A stretch of DNA of 64,000 nucleotides. It comes from Actinomadura macra NBRC 14102. GTDB taxonomy: Bacteria > Actinomycetota > Actinomycetes > Streptosporangiales > Streptosporangiaceae. Positions 17,628 to 25,657 of this stretch are shown here, in pieces. The first letter of the stretch is position 1. Each line of letters begins with the position of its first letter. Made by a program: the position numbers and the translations under genes. Under the pieces are notes generated by a model. The model had not been told where the DNA came from. It ran no database searches and saw only the letters and a program-made list of their open reading frames with translations. Location of the stretch: positions 372,001 through 436,000 of the forward strand of contig NZ_BCQT01000009.1 in the NCBI RefSeq assembly GCF_001552215.1, written 5' to 3'.

Positions 17628-18070
17628 TGCCCCGTTTCCCCCCGTCCATCGGTAACAAATCCCCCGAACCGAAACTAACGGCCACTTACCGGTGTTCCGT
17701 GCACGGACGTGATGCTCGCTACGCCAAACGGGTGGAGTCCAGGGGCCCGGTCAGGCACAGTGTGGAAAAGGATGCACAAGAATCAGGCAGGGCGACCACG
17801 GGCGGACCCCGTCCCCGGCAAGCTTGGTCAGGTGCCCTCTTCAGCCTCGTGAAGGGGGCTTCGAGAGCGGCGATGTTCGGACATGCCGGGTACGGTGCTG
17901 GCAGCAGGTGTGTCCGAAAGAGAGACTCGGGAACCCGGGGGGAAGGGCACGCATGCGCCCTCGGCGGGCAACGGACGACCGGCCGATGAGAGCACGATGG
18001 AGGCGGGCTCATCATCGGTGGCGTGGTCCGGCGCCCTCCGTGCCGTCTGGACAGGGCAGGAAGGACACGC
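17628..18070. other. 443-base divergent intergenic region upstream of sepH
   Basis: I see no convincing gene. The region must hold the promoters of the Thr/Pro-rich membrane protein and of sepH. The sequence around the sepH start (ggaaggacacgcatgca, from 18059) has a near copy at 17941 (ggaagggcacgcatgcg), with a potential ATG whose frame would run into sepH in the wrong register. Confidence 0.5.
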
Positions 18071-20152
18071 ATGCAGGAGCTGCGCCTCGTCGCGGTCAGC
18101 GAGGACGGAACGTACCTCGTCCTGGCGACCGCGGGCCGAGGCACCCGGTTCACCCTGCCCGTCGACGACCGGCTCCGCGCCGCGGTCCGAGGGCACTTCT
18201 CCCGCCTCGGCCAGTTCGAGATCGAAGTGGAGAGTCCCTTGCGTCCCAAGGAGATCCAGGCCCGTATCCGGTCCGGCGAGACCGCGGAGGAGATCGCCGA
18301 GTCGGCGGGCATCCCCGTCGAACGCGTCCGCTGGTTCGAAGGGCCGGTCCTACAGGAACGCGAGTACATGGCCCAGCAGGCGCAGCGCGTCACCGTCCGC
18401 CGGCCCGGTGAGTCCACGCCCGGCCCGGCCCTCGGAGAGACCGTCGAGGAGCGCCTCAGCCGCGGCGGCGTCGACCTCGACGAGGTCGAGTGGGACTCCT
18501 GGAAGTGCGAGGACAACACCTGGCGCGTCCGCCTGTCCTTCTTCGACAACGGCCGCCCGCACGCCGCCGAATGGGTCTTCGACCCCCGCCGCCGCCACGT
18601 CTCCCCCCTCGATGAGGTCGCCGCCCGCCTCACCGCCGTCGAATGGGACGAGGAGTCCCTGTCCGACACCGTCACCCCGCTCGTCCCGCGCCGTCCCGCC
18701 ATGAAGGTCGTCTCCAACGACCGCGGCATCCCCGCCGAGTCCGAGCAGCCGGGCCCGCTCCGCGCCGCCGAGCCGCGCGACTACGCTCTCGACCGCGGCC
18801 GCGTCCTCGACCCGCACCCGACCTTCCCGGCCACCGACCCGACGCCGCTGCGCGAGGCGGCCCAGCTGCGCGACGCCGGCCGCGAGCCGCCCGCACTGCG
18901 CCAGGCCGCCCCGCCGAGCGAGGCCATGGCCGCCCACGAGGCCGCGCAGGCACGCACGGCACCGAGGGGCACCCGGACGAGCCCCACCCCGCACCGCGAC
19001 CACACCCGGCCCCGCGACACCGAAGCGCATGAGGCCAGCGCATTCCGTGAGGACTTCGAAACGGACCAGGCCGTCCAGCCGGCCGAAGGCACCGACGAAC
19101 GCGAAGCCACCGACGGGCATGCCGCCGCCGCGCCCCGCGATCCGGCGCAGACGTCCCGGTCCCGCGAGGCCGCGCGGCAGCGCGAGTCCACGGCCGCCGA
19201 CGAGTTCGCGCAAGCGATGGCGGAGGTCGCCCCCGCGAGCCGGACCACGGCACCCCGCGACGCCGTCCGAGACCGCGAGGCCGCCGAAGCACGCGAGGAG
19301 TTCGACACACCTCGGGCCGCCGAGCCGGGCGACGCCGCCGGCGGACGCGAGGGCGCCGCCCCACGCGACCAGGTGCGGCTGCGCCAGGCGCCCCGGCCCG
19401 GCGAAGAGCCCGGTGAGGAAACCGAAGCACGCGAGGCCGCCGCGTCCGGCGACGAGCACGAGGCACACCCCGGCGAAGCGACCGGCGGACGGGCGGCCGG
19501 CCCCCGCGACGACGCCCAGCCGCGCGACGCCGATGCATCCGGGGCCACCGCACCCGGCGAGGACATCGAAACGGACCAGCCCGCCCAGCCGACCGAAGGC
19601 ACCGACGACAGTGCGGCCGCTGCACCACGAGAGGCCCCGCGGGACATCCGCGCGAGCGCGCCCCGCGAGCGGACGGAGGCACCCCGGGAGGCCGCGGCGC
19701 ATCAGGACGCCGACGAGCGCGACGAGGCAGAGGCGGCGGCCGAGAGCACCGCGGTCCAGGAGGCCGACGAGGAGGAGGCGCCGGCCCGTGCGCGTACGGG
19801 CGCGGCCGAACGCGTCGCGGCCCCGGAGGACGGCGACGGCAGGGACGAGGAGCCCGCGGCGTCCGCGGACGAGGCGGACGAGGCGGACGAAGACGAGGCG
19901 CCCGCCGAGGAGAAGGCGCCGGCGGCCCGGAAGGGGTCCGCGGCCCAGCGGTCGGGGCACCGACCACCGGCGAAGAAAAAGCCCACCGGGCGGCCCGCCA
20001 CGCCCGCGGCACAGGACAAGCCGGCGGCCGCGGCCGAGACTCCGGCGGCCGCGCAGCGTCCGGCGGCGCGTGGACGGCGCAAGGCCAAGGGCAAGCGCGC
20101 CTCCGTGCCGTCCTGGGACGAGATCATGTTCGGTGCGCGCCGTCCCGAATAA
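18071..20152 (+). CDS. sepH: Septation protein SepH
   Basis: An actinobacterial cell-division regulator that, from work in Streptomyces, binds FtsZ and promotes its assembly. The conserved N-terminal domain (DUF3071, residues 1 to about 120) opens MQELRLVAVSEDGTYLVL and includes the helix-turn-helix-like segment KEIQARIRSGETAEEIAESA. The short C-terminal motif VPSWDEIMFGARRPE is also typical. At 693 residues it is about twice the length I recall for Streptomyces SepH, because of a linker of roughly 450 residues rich in Ala, Arg, Glu, Asp and Pro. The frame opens at 18023, but the ATG at 18071 has a ggaagga ribosome binding site and matches the family N terminus. Confidence 0.95.
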   Translation: MQELRLVAVSEDGTYLVLATAGRGTRFTLPVDDRLRAAVRGHFSRLGQFEIEVESPLRPKEIQARIRSGETAEEIAESAGIPVERVRWFEGPVLQEREYMAQQAQRVTVRRPGESTPGPALGETVEERLSRGGVDLDEVEWDSWKCEDNTWRVRLSFFDNGRPHAAEWVFDPRRRHVSPLDEVAARLTAVEWDEESLSDTVTPLVPRRPAMKVVSNDRGIPAESEQPGPLRAAEPRDYALDRGRVLDPHPTFPATDPTPLREAAQLRDAGREPPALRQAAPPSEAMAAHEAAQARTAPRGTRTSPTPHRDHTRPRDTEAHEASAFREDFETDQAVQPAEGTDEREATDGHAAAAPRDPAQTSRSREAARQRESTAADEFAQAMAEVAPASRTTAPRDAVRDREAAEAREEFDTPRAAEPGDAAGGREGAAPRDQVRLRQAPRPGEEPGEETEAREAAASGDEHEAHPGEATGGRAAGPRDDAQPRDADASGATAPGEDIETDQPAQPTEGTDDSAAAAPREAPRDIRASAPRERTEAPREAAAHQDADERDEAEAAAESTAVQEADEEEAPARARTGAAERVAAPEDGDGRDEEPAASADEADEADEDEAPAEEKAPAARKGSAAQRSGHRPPAKKKPTGRPATPAAQDKPAAAAETPAAAQRPAARGRRKAKGKRASVPSWDEIMFGARRPE

Positions 20153-20269
20153 CCCGGTCCGGCCCGGTTCGCCGTGCCAGGCAGGCACCGCGTCCGGTCC
20201 GCGTGGGCGACGCGAATCCGAGCCGGCCGGCTGAACGCCGGGCTTCGGTCCGGCGCTCGGCACAGCAGA

Positions 20270-20303
20270 ACGCTCCGGAGCGGCTGTCGCCGCACCGGAG
20301 CGT
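20270..20303. terminator. Hairpin terminator between sepH and protease
   Basis: ACGCTCCGG (20270-20278) pairs with CCGGAGCGT (20295-20303), a 9-bp perfect stem, in the gap between the convergent sepH and protease genes. It is a plausible bidirectional terminator. Confidence 0.55.
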
Positions 20304-20315
20304 GGTGCCGGTTCC

Positions 20316-21164
20316 TCAGACCGCGGAGATCACACTGTCGATCCACTCCTTGTGCACGGTCACGTCGGTGTAGATGCCCAGTCCGGTACGGCAGTCGGGG
20401 AGCTGCGGCTGAGGCTTGTCGGGATCCGGGGGCAGTGACTCGACCCGGCTGAACGCGCCGATGAGCCGCCAGCCCTCCGGGGTCCGGCGCATCAGCGGCC
20501 CGCCCGAGTCGGCGAAGCACGGTCCGGCGCCGGTGTCCGGGTTGCCGGTGCACACCTCGGAGTCGGGCTCCACCGGGCCACCGGTCACGTGCCTACAGGT
20601 ACCGGGCTGGCGGATCGCCGAGTCGAGCTGCTTCAGCACATCGGGCGTGTCGCAGCCCGTGTTCGGGCCGGGGGCGGTGCATCCCCACCCCATCAGCCGG
20701 GCCGGGGTGCCGGCGGGCTGCCGCGTGTCCAGGGCGATGGGCGCCTCCGGGACCGGCTGGTCGAGCTGGATCAGCGCGATGTCGAAGTGGTTCCAGTCGC
20801 CCTCGGGATGCCGGACGATCCGCCGGGCGCCGCGGAAGTTCCCGCCCTCAGCATGGCGGTGGCTCCCGATGCGGAGCCGGACCCCGTCAGGCTCCTTGCC
20901 CTCCACGCAATGCCATGCGGTGACCACCCACTCGGCGTTGATCAGGCTGCCGCCGCAGAAGTGGTCGTTCCGCGGTGTCTGCAGGGAGGCCATGAAGGGG
21001 TACGGCTCCGTCGCGTCCTCACCGCCGATGATCATGGTGGAGGCCGGGCCGTCCGGCCGCGGCGGGTCGGGATCGGCCGGGGCGGCCAGCGCGGACGGCG
21101 CGGTCAGACCGAGCCAGAGCAGCGCCGCGGCCGACACGGCCAGCGTCAGGCGGAAGTTGCGCAC
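20316..21164 (-). CDS. Secreted trypsin-like serine protease (S1)
   Basis: A 282-residue secreted protease. The GTG at 21164 follows GGAAGG and gives a Sec signal peptide (VRNFRLTLAVSAAALLWLGL, then AxA before residue 30). A short propeptide ends at the activation-type sequence IIGGEDATEPYPF. The catalytic triad is complete: His in TAWHC, Asp in HFDIALIQL and Ser in CFADSGGPL. Paired Cys around His and Ser fit the chymotrypsin fold. The S1 pocket position about six residues before Ser reads G (NPDTGAGPCFADSGG) rather than the Asp of true trypsin, so specificity is unclear. Upstream in-frame codons to 21221 lack a ribosome binding site. Confidence 0.92.
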   Translation of the reverse strand: MRNFRLTLAVSAAALLWLGLTAPSALAAPADPDPPRPDGPASTMIIGGEDATEPYPFMASLQTPRNDHFCGGSLINAEWVVTAWHCVEGKEPDGVRLRIGSHRHAEGGNFRGARRIVRHPEGDWNHFDIALIQLDQPVPEAPIALDTRQPAGTPARLMGWGCTAPGPNTGCDTPDVLKQLDSAIRQPGTCRHVTGGPVEPDSEVCTGNPDTGAGPCFADSGGPLMRRTPEGWRLIGAFSRVESLPPDPDKPQPQLPDCRTGLGIYTDVTVHKEWIDSVISAV

Positions 21165-21333
21165 AGTGCATGTCCTTCCGGTGTGGTCGGTGCGTCCGGA
21201 GGCACTACGGGAGGGGCCCACCGGACCTGATGATCGTGCGTCCCGACGCTAAAGTCGCCCTGACGTGGTGGACGACCCAGCCAGCGGCCGTCTCCCAGTA
21301 CAGGAGCCTGTACCGCTCGGCCACCGGCGGCGG

Positions 21334-22962
21334 CTAGGGCAGGCGGGCTTCCAGGTCGTCCTGGAGCGCGGGAGCCGGAGGGGGCTCCAGAAAGGGCGTC
21401 AGCCAGTCGGGGGTTATCGCGGTGGCCAGGGCTATGGCGTCGTCCTCGGACATGTCGACCGCCGAGTAGCCGCCCTCCCCGGCGCCCACGGCGACGAAGA
21501 GGGTCGCCAGGCGGAGGCGGCGCTGGAAGAGGGTCCGGCGGATGCGCCAGCCGACGATGGCGCCGTGTTCGACCACCACTTGGCGGCGGCGGAGAGAACC
21601 CGAGCGGACGGTGAGGCGCTCACCGTCGGTGGCGTGGCCGAGCTGGCGGTATCGGTCCAGGCCGAGGGGAACCGCGAGGACGGCGAAGGCGGCGCTGGTG
21701 TAGGCGGCCCAAGGCTGCCCGGCAAGGACCGCGAGGACGCCGATGCCGACAAGGGGTGCCACGGCCCGGGCGACGCGGCGGCCCCGGGCGGCCGGCGGGT
21801 GGGCGATCAAGGGGGCCGGAACCCTGCCGAGGACGCGGGCGGCCAGGGATCCGGCGACCGTGCGGGGGGCTGCGGGCAGGAGGCGGCCGCGGTGCGCGGC
21901 GTCGCCGAGACCGGTGATGAGGGCGCCGAGGCGGGTCACGCCCGCCACGCGCTCGAAGGGGTTGTCGGCCAGCTCGACGCCACGCAGGCGGCGCCGTTCG
22001 AGGGAGACGCTGCGGCGGGTGATCAGGCCGCGCTCGGCGACGATCGAGCCGTCCCGCTCGTGGACGGTGAAGTCCCAGTTGAAGAGGGTGAAGACGATCA
22101 CCGACATGACCGGCATGGCGATGAGGACGAGGATCGCCGGCGCGACGACCAGCACGGTGGGGAGGCCGACGACGTCGTGGCCGAGGTTCTCCACGCGCTC
22201 CTGGGTGATGAGGCCGAGATCGTCGCCGAGGTTGTAGAGGGTCCCGAGGAGGCTGCCGGCCAGGGCGAAGGGGGTGAGCAGGTAGGCGCCGCTGAGCGGC
22301 GCGTAGATGTACCAGCGGCGGAGCATGCGGGCGAGGACGCGGCGCGGCGGGGCGTCCTCGGCTGCGGCCGGGGACGCGCGGGTCAGCAGGATGCGGCGAA
22401 GCCGTTCGGCCTCCTGCCGGGAGACGGCGTTCAGCTCCCCCTCGCCGCCGTCGGAGCCCGCGTCGATGTGGACGACGGCGAGGCGGAGGAGGCGGTGGGG
22501 CAGGGACGCGGTGATGTCCACGCCCCGGATCCGGTCGCGCGGGATGCTCTTGACCGATCGTCCGATCAGGGAGCGCCGGAGTTCGATGCGGTCGTCCCGC
22601 AGCACGTAGGTGAACGTCGCCCACCCGGCGATGTGGAAGAACAGCCCGAACGCCAGCCCCACGAGCGTGAAGTAGAACGCCGTGGACACGCCGCCCACCG
22701 CCAGGCCGGTCGCGCCCGCCGCCAGCAGGGCGATCAGCTCCCGGACCGCGCCGACGACGAAGGTCAGCGGGTGGAGGCGCTGCGTGTGCGCGCCGTTGCG
22801 CGCCGACGCGGACTCAACAGGTCCAGGAGGTTCGTCGGATCCTGGCGGTTCGTCCTGCACCGGCGGTTCGTCCGGCAGCGGCATGGGCTCATCCCGCACC
22901 GTCGGATGTTCGTCACGTGCCGTCAGGTAATCGTCACGTGCCGTCGGGAGCTCGTCGTTCAT
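21334..22962 (-). CDS. PH-domain membrane protein, YdbT type
   Basis: A 542-residue integral membrane protein with several bacterial PH (bPH2) domains alternating with pairs of membrane helices, the YdbT arrangement. Helices include the ALLAAGATGLAVGG region near residue 80, the YLLTPFALAGSLLG region, and AILVLIAMPVMSVIVF. PH-type segments follow RDDRIELRRSLIGRSVKSIP and similar R-rich strands. The N-terminal 55 residues hold Asp/Glu/Pro-rich degenerate heptad repeats (LPTARDD, YLTARDE, HPTVRDE). It starts inside a 14-base tandem duplication just after the YdbS-like gene, in the same operon. From B. subtilis YdbST, a role in envelope stress or antimicrobial resistance is possible. Confidence 0.88.
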   Translation of the reverse strand: MNDELPTARDDYLTARDEHPTVRDEPMPLPDEPPVQDEPPGSDEPPGPVESASARNGAHTQRLHPLTFVVGAVRELIALLAAGATGLAVGGVSTAFYFTLVGLAFGLFFHIAGWATFTYVLRDDRIELRRSLIGRSVKSIPRDRIRGVDITASLPHRLLRLAVVHIDAGSDGGEGELNAVSRQEAERLRRILLTRASPAAAEDAPPRRVLARMLRRWYIYAPLSGAYLLTPFALAGSLLGTLYNLGDDLGLITQERVENLGHDVVGLPTVLVVAPAILVLIAMPVMSVIVFTLFNWDFTVHERDGSIVAERGLITRRSVSLERRRLRGVELADNPFERVAGVTRLGALITGLGDAAHRGRLLPAAPRTVAGSLAARVLGRVPAPLIAHPPAARGRRVARAVAPLVGIGVLAVLAGQPWAAYTSAAFAVLAVPLGLDRYRQLGHATDGERLTVRSGSLRRRQVVVEHGAIVGWRIRRTLFQRRLRLATLFVAVGAGEGGYSAVDMSEDDAIALATAITPDWLTPFLEPPPAPALQDDLEARLP

Positions 22963-22972
22963 GTCGCGTCGT

Positions 22973-23533
22973 TCATGTTGCGTCGTCGCGGAGGTCGTGC
23001 GCGCGGTGCGCCAGGTCGTCGGCCAGGCGGGTCGCGACGTCCACGGGGAGGCCGGAGACCTCGGACGAGCCGGTGTGGGAGGCGGTGTTGACCTCGATCG
23101 TGGCCAGGCCCAGCATCCGCTCGATCCAGCCCTGCTCGGTGTCGACGGTCTGGATGCGGCTGACGGGCACCAGCAGCCATTCGCGGCTGAACCATCCCGT
23201 CCGGGTGTAGACGACGTCCGCGCTGACCTCCCAGCGGTGGACGCGGTACCGCCAGATGGGCGCCACCGTCACCATCAGCAGGCCCGCGCCGCCGACGATG
23301 TAGGGAAGCCAGCCGATCCGGCCGGACACCCAGCCGGGCAGGGCGCTCCAGCCGGAGTCGCCGATCCAGGCGGCGACGCCCAGAGCGAGGCCGAACCCCA
23401 GCCCCCACAGCAGCAGGTACTCGATGGCCCAGTGCGCGATGGCACGCGGCGAGACACGGTGTGCGGGCGGCCGCAAGCGCGGCGGGTGCGGCCCCCCGCC
23501 GTCGTGGTCGTGACTGCGCCGCACCGACGTCAC
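22973..23533 (-). CDS. PH-domain membrane protein, YdbS type
   Basis: A 186-residue partner of the YdbT-like protein. A His/Pro-rich N terminus is followed by two membrane helices (about residues 33-52, YLLLWGLGFGLALGVAAWIG, and about 70-90, IVGGAGLLMVTVAPIW), then one bPH2 domain (RVHRWEVSADVVYTRTGWF, LVPVSRIQTVDTEQGWIERM). The last motif, R-I-Q-T-V-D, is characteristic of the family. The GTG at 23533 has no good Shine-Dalgarno and the transcript may be leaderless. The downstream gene starts within 11 bases, so the two are cotranscribed. Confidence 0.88.
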   Translation of the reverse strand: MTSVRRSHDHDGGGPHPPRLRPPAHRVSPRAIAHWAIEYLLLWGLGFGLALGVAAWIGDSGWSALPGWVSGRIGWLPYIVGGAGLLMVTVAPIWRYRVHRWEVSADVVYTRTGWFSREWLLVPVSRIQTVDTEQGWIERMLGLATIEVNTASHTGSSEVSGLPVDVATRLADDLAHRAHDLRDDAT

Positions 23534-23781
23534 ATCGTGAGTTTAGAACCCCTCGGAGGGGCGCCAGACCGTTCGACCCGGGCCGGCGGGGAAGGGATCA
23601 CGGTGGTGTCAGCGTTTTGTCAGTGGCACGTGCGATGTTGTTGGACGCCGCACTGCGCTGCCAGGGATCTGACAGCGGCGGTGAGAAAACTGGATGCGCA
23701 TCGCACCGGACAACGCATAACTTGGCAGGTCCAGTCCACAGGACCGTGAGATGTCCGGCATATAAGTCCCTAGGAGATCAC

Positions 23782-24789
23782 ATGACGTACGCCATCCAGG
23801 CCGACGGTCTGGAGAAGCGATTCGGTGAGACCCAGGCGCTGGCCGGCGTCTCGCTCACCGCCGAACCCGGAACGGTCCTCGGCGTGCTGGGGCCGAACGG
23901 CGCCGGCAAGACGACCGCGACCCGCATCCTCGCCACACTGATCGAACCGACCGCGGGCAGCGCCCGGGTCGGCGGCTTCGACGTGGTGAAGGACGCCCAC
24001 AAGGTACGGCAGCTCATCGGCCTGACCGGTCAGTACGCCGGGGTGGACGAGATGCTCACCGGCACCGAGAACCTCGTCCTGATCGGCCGGCTGCTCGGCA
24101 TTCCGCGGCGCGAGTCGCGGGCCCGCGCCGCCGAGATGCTGGAACGGTTCCAGCTCACCGAGGCCGCCGAACGCGCCGCCAAGACGTACTCGGGCGGGAT
24201 GCGCCGCCGTCTCGACCTGGCGGCGAGCCTCGTCGGGCGCCCGCAGATCCTGTTCCTGGACGAGCCGACCACCGGCCTCGACCCGCGCAGCCGCAACGGT
24301 CTGTGGGACATCGTGCGCGGCCTGACCGACGACGGCGTCACGGTGCTGCTGACCACGCAGTACCTGGAGGAGGCCGACCAGCTGGCCGACGACATCATCG
24401 TCATCGACCGCGGCGAGGTCATCGCGCACGGCACATCCGACATGCTGAAGGCACAGGTCGGTGGGCAGGTGCTGGAGGTCAGGCCGATCAAGGAGGCGGA
24501 CGCGGACACCGTGTCCCGGATCGTCGGCGAGCTGACCGAGGCCGAGCCGGAACTGCGCGACGGGCTGGTCTCCGCGCCGATCACCGACCCGGAGCTGATG
24601 CCCGCCGTCGTCCGCCGGCTGGACGACGCCGGCGTCACCGTCGGCGAGCTGTCGCTCCGCAAGTCCAGCCTGGACGAGGTGTTCTTCGCCCTCACCGGCC
24701 ACCACACCGACGACATCGACGCCGAAGCCGGCGAACTCGCCCGGTCCGCCGACAAGCAGGCCACCGACAAGGAAGGGGCGTCGGCATGA
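23782..24789 (+). CDS. ABC transporter ATPase, DrrA type
   Basis: A 335-residue ATP-binding subunit of a two-gene ABC-2 exporter. Walker A is GPNGAGKTT (about residues 38-46), the signature is YSGGMRRR, Walker B is ILFLDEPTTGLD, and the H loop appears as TTQYLEEAD (Gln-Tyr-Leu-Glu, with Gln in the switch-His position, as in DrrA). The long C-terminal domain (LSLRKSSLDEVFFALTGHHT) is typical of daunorubicin-resistance-type ATPases. An upstream in-frame extension is rejected because the ATG at 23782 has an aggaga ribosome binding site. The stop overlaps the permease start (ATGA). Confidence 0.93.
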   Translation: MTYAIQADGLEKRFGETQALAGVSLTAEPGTVLGVLGPNGAGKTTATRILATLIEPTAGSARVGGFDVVKDAHKVRQLIGLTGQYAGVDEMLTGTENLVLIGRLLGIPRRESRARAAEMLERFQLTEAAERAAKTYSGGMRRRLDLAASLVGRPQILFLDEPTTGLDPRSRNGLWDIVRGLTDDGVTVLLTTQYLEEADQLADDIIVIDRGEVIAHGTSDMLKAQVGGQVLEVRPIKEADADTVSRIVGELTEAEPELRDGLVSAPITDPELMPAVVRRLDDAGVTVGELSLRKSSLDEVFFALTGHHTDDIDAEAGELARSADKQATDKEGASA

Positions 24790-25595
24790 CCACCGCGACC
24801 TTCGCGCCGCAGGACCTGTCCAAGCGGGTCGCGCCGGGCACCGCCCTGCGCAACACGCTCACCCTCGCCTGGCGCAACCTGGTGCAGATCAAGCACAACC
24901 CGATGGAACTGCTGGATCTGTCCATCCAGCCCATCATGTTCGTGCTGCTGTTCGCCTACGTGTTCGGCCCGGCGATGGAAGGCAGCGTCAGCGCCTACCT
25001 GCCGATCGTCATCCCCGGCATCATCGCGCAGAACGCTCTGTTCGCCGGGATGAGCACCGGTTTCGGGTTGAACACCGACATCACGAAGGGCGTCTTCGAC
25101 CGGTTCCGGAGCCTGCCGATCTCGCGCAGCGCGCCGCTCGCCGGCCGGATCCTCGCCGACACCGTCAAGCAGGCGTGGTCGATGCTGATCCTGCTGGCGG
25201 TGGGCTTCGCCATCGGCTTCCGGATCGAGACGAACGTCTTCGCGCTGCTCACCGCGTTCGTGCTGCTGCTGACGTTCGCCGTCATGTTCTCGTGGACGTC
25301 GGTGTTTATCGCGATGAAGGTCAGCGAACCGGAGAAGGTGCAGATCTTCGGCTTTGTGGTGATCTTTCCGCTGAGCTTCCTCAGCACCGCGTTCATCCGC
25401 TCGACCGAGGGCATCCCCGGTTGGCTCGCCTGGGTGATGAACAACAGCCCGGTGACCCAGCTGGTCGAGGCCATGCGCGGGCTGCTGGTCGGCGGTCCCG
25501 TCCTGAACCACGCCCTGATCGCGCTGGCGTGGGGCATCGGGATCTCCCTGGTGTTCGCGCCGCTGTCGCTCCGCGCGTTCAAGCAGCGCGCCTGA
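24786..25595 (+). CDS. ABC-2 permease, DrrB type
   Basis: A 269-residue membrane subunit with six predicted helices and the ABC-2 signature around PLSFLSTAFIRSTEGIPGWL and NNSPVTQLVEAMRGLL. With the ATPase it should export a hydrophobic drug, pigment or lipid-like compound. Start and upstream stop overlap by four bases, so expression is coupled. The cargo cannot be told from sequence. The 14-kb lipid synthase cluster is 20 kb away and an AfsR-type regulator is the convergent neighbour, so a link to either is speculation. Confidence 0.93.
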   Translation: MTTATFAPQDLSKRVAPGTALRNTLTLAWRNLVQIKHNPMELLDLSIQPIMFVLLFAYVFGPAMEGSVSAYLPIVIPGIIAQNALFAGMSTGFGLNTDITKGVFDRFRSLPISRSAPLAGRILADTVKQAWSMLILLAVGFAIGFRIETNVFALLTAFVLLLTFAVMFSWTSVFIAMKVSEPEKVQIFGFVVIFPLSFLSTAFIRSTEGIPGWLAWVMNNSPVTQLVEAMRGLLVGGPVLNHALIALAWGIGISLVFAPLSLRAFKQRA

Positions 25596-25599
25596 CCAC

Positions 25600-25618
25600 G
25601 GCGCCGGAACACGGCGCC
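25600..25618. terminator. Hairpin directly after the drrB-like stop
   Basis: GGCGCCG-GAACA-CGGCGCC is a perfect 7-bp stem with a 5-base loop, starting five bases after the permease stop codon. Confidence 0.55.
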
Positions 25619-25621
25619 CCG

Positions 25622-25657
25622 GACGGCCCGTCCACCGCTCACGGTGGCCGGGCCGTC
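25622..25657. terminator. Strong bidirectional terminator containing a stop codon
   Basis: A 9-bp outer stem (GACGGCCCG/CGGGCCGTC) and a 6-bp inner stem (CCACCG/CGGTGG) stack with one T-C mismatch around a CTCA loop. The TGA of the AfsR-type gene (25639-25641) lies in the loop, so ribosomes finishing that gene would unwind the hairpin. Confidence 0.75.

Noticed and set aside
23693..23702. GATGCGCATC palindrome upstream of the DrrA-type gene
   Set aside because: Ten-base palindromes of this composition are expected by chance in this GC-rich sequence and no regulator motif matches.
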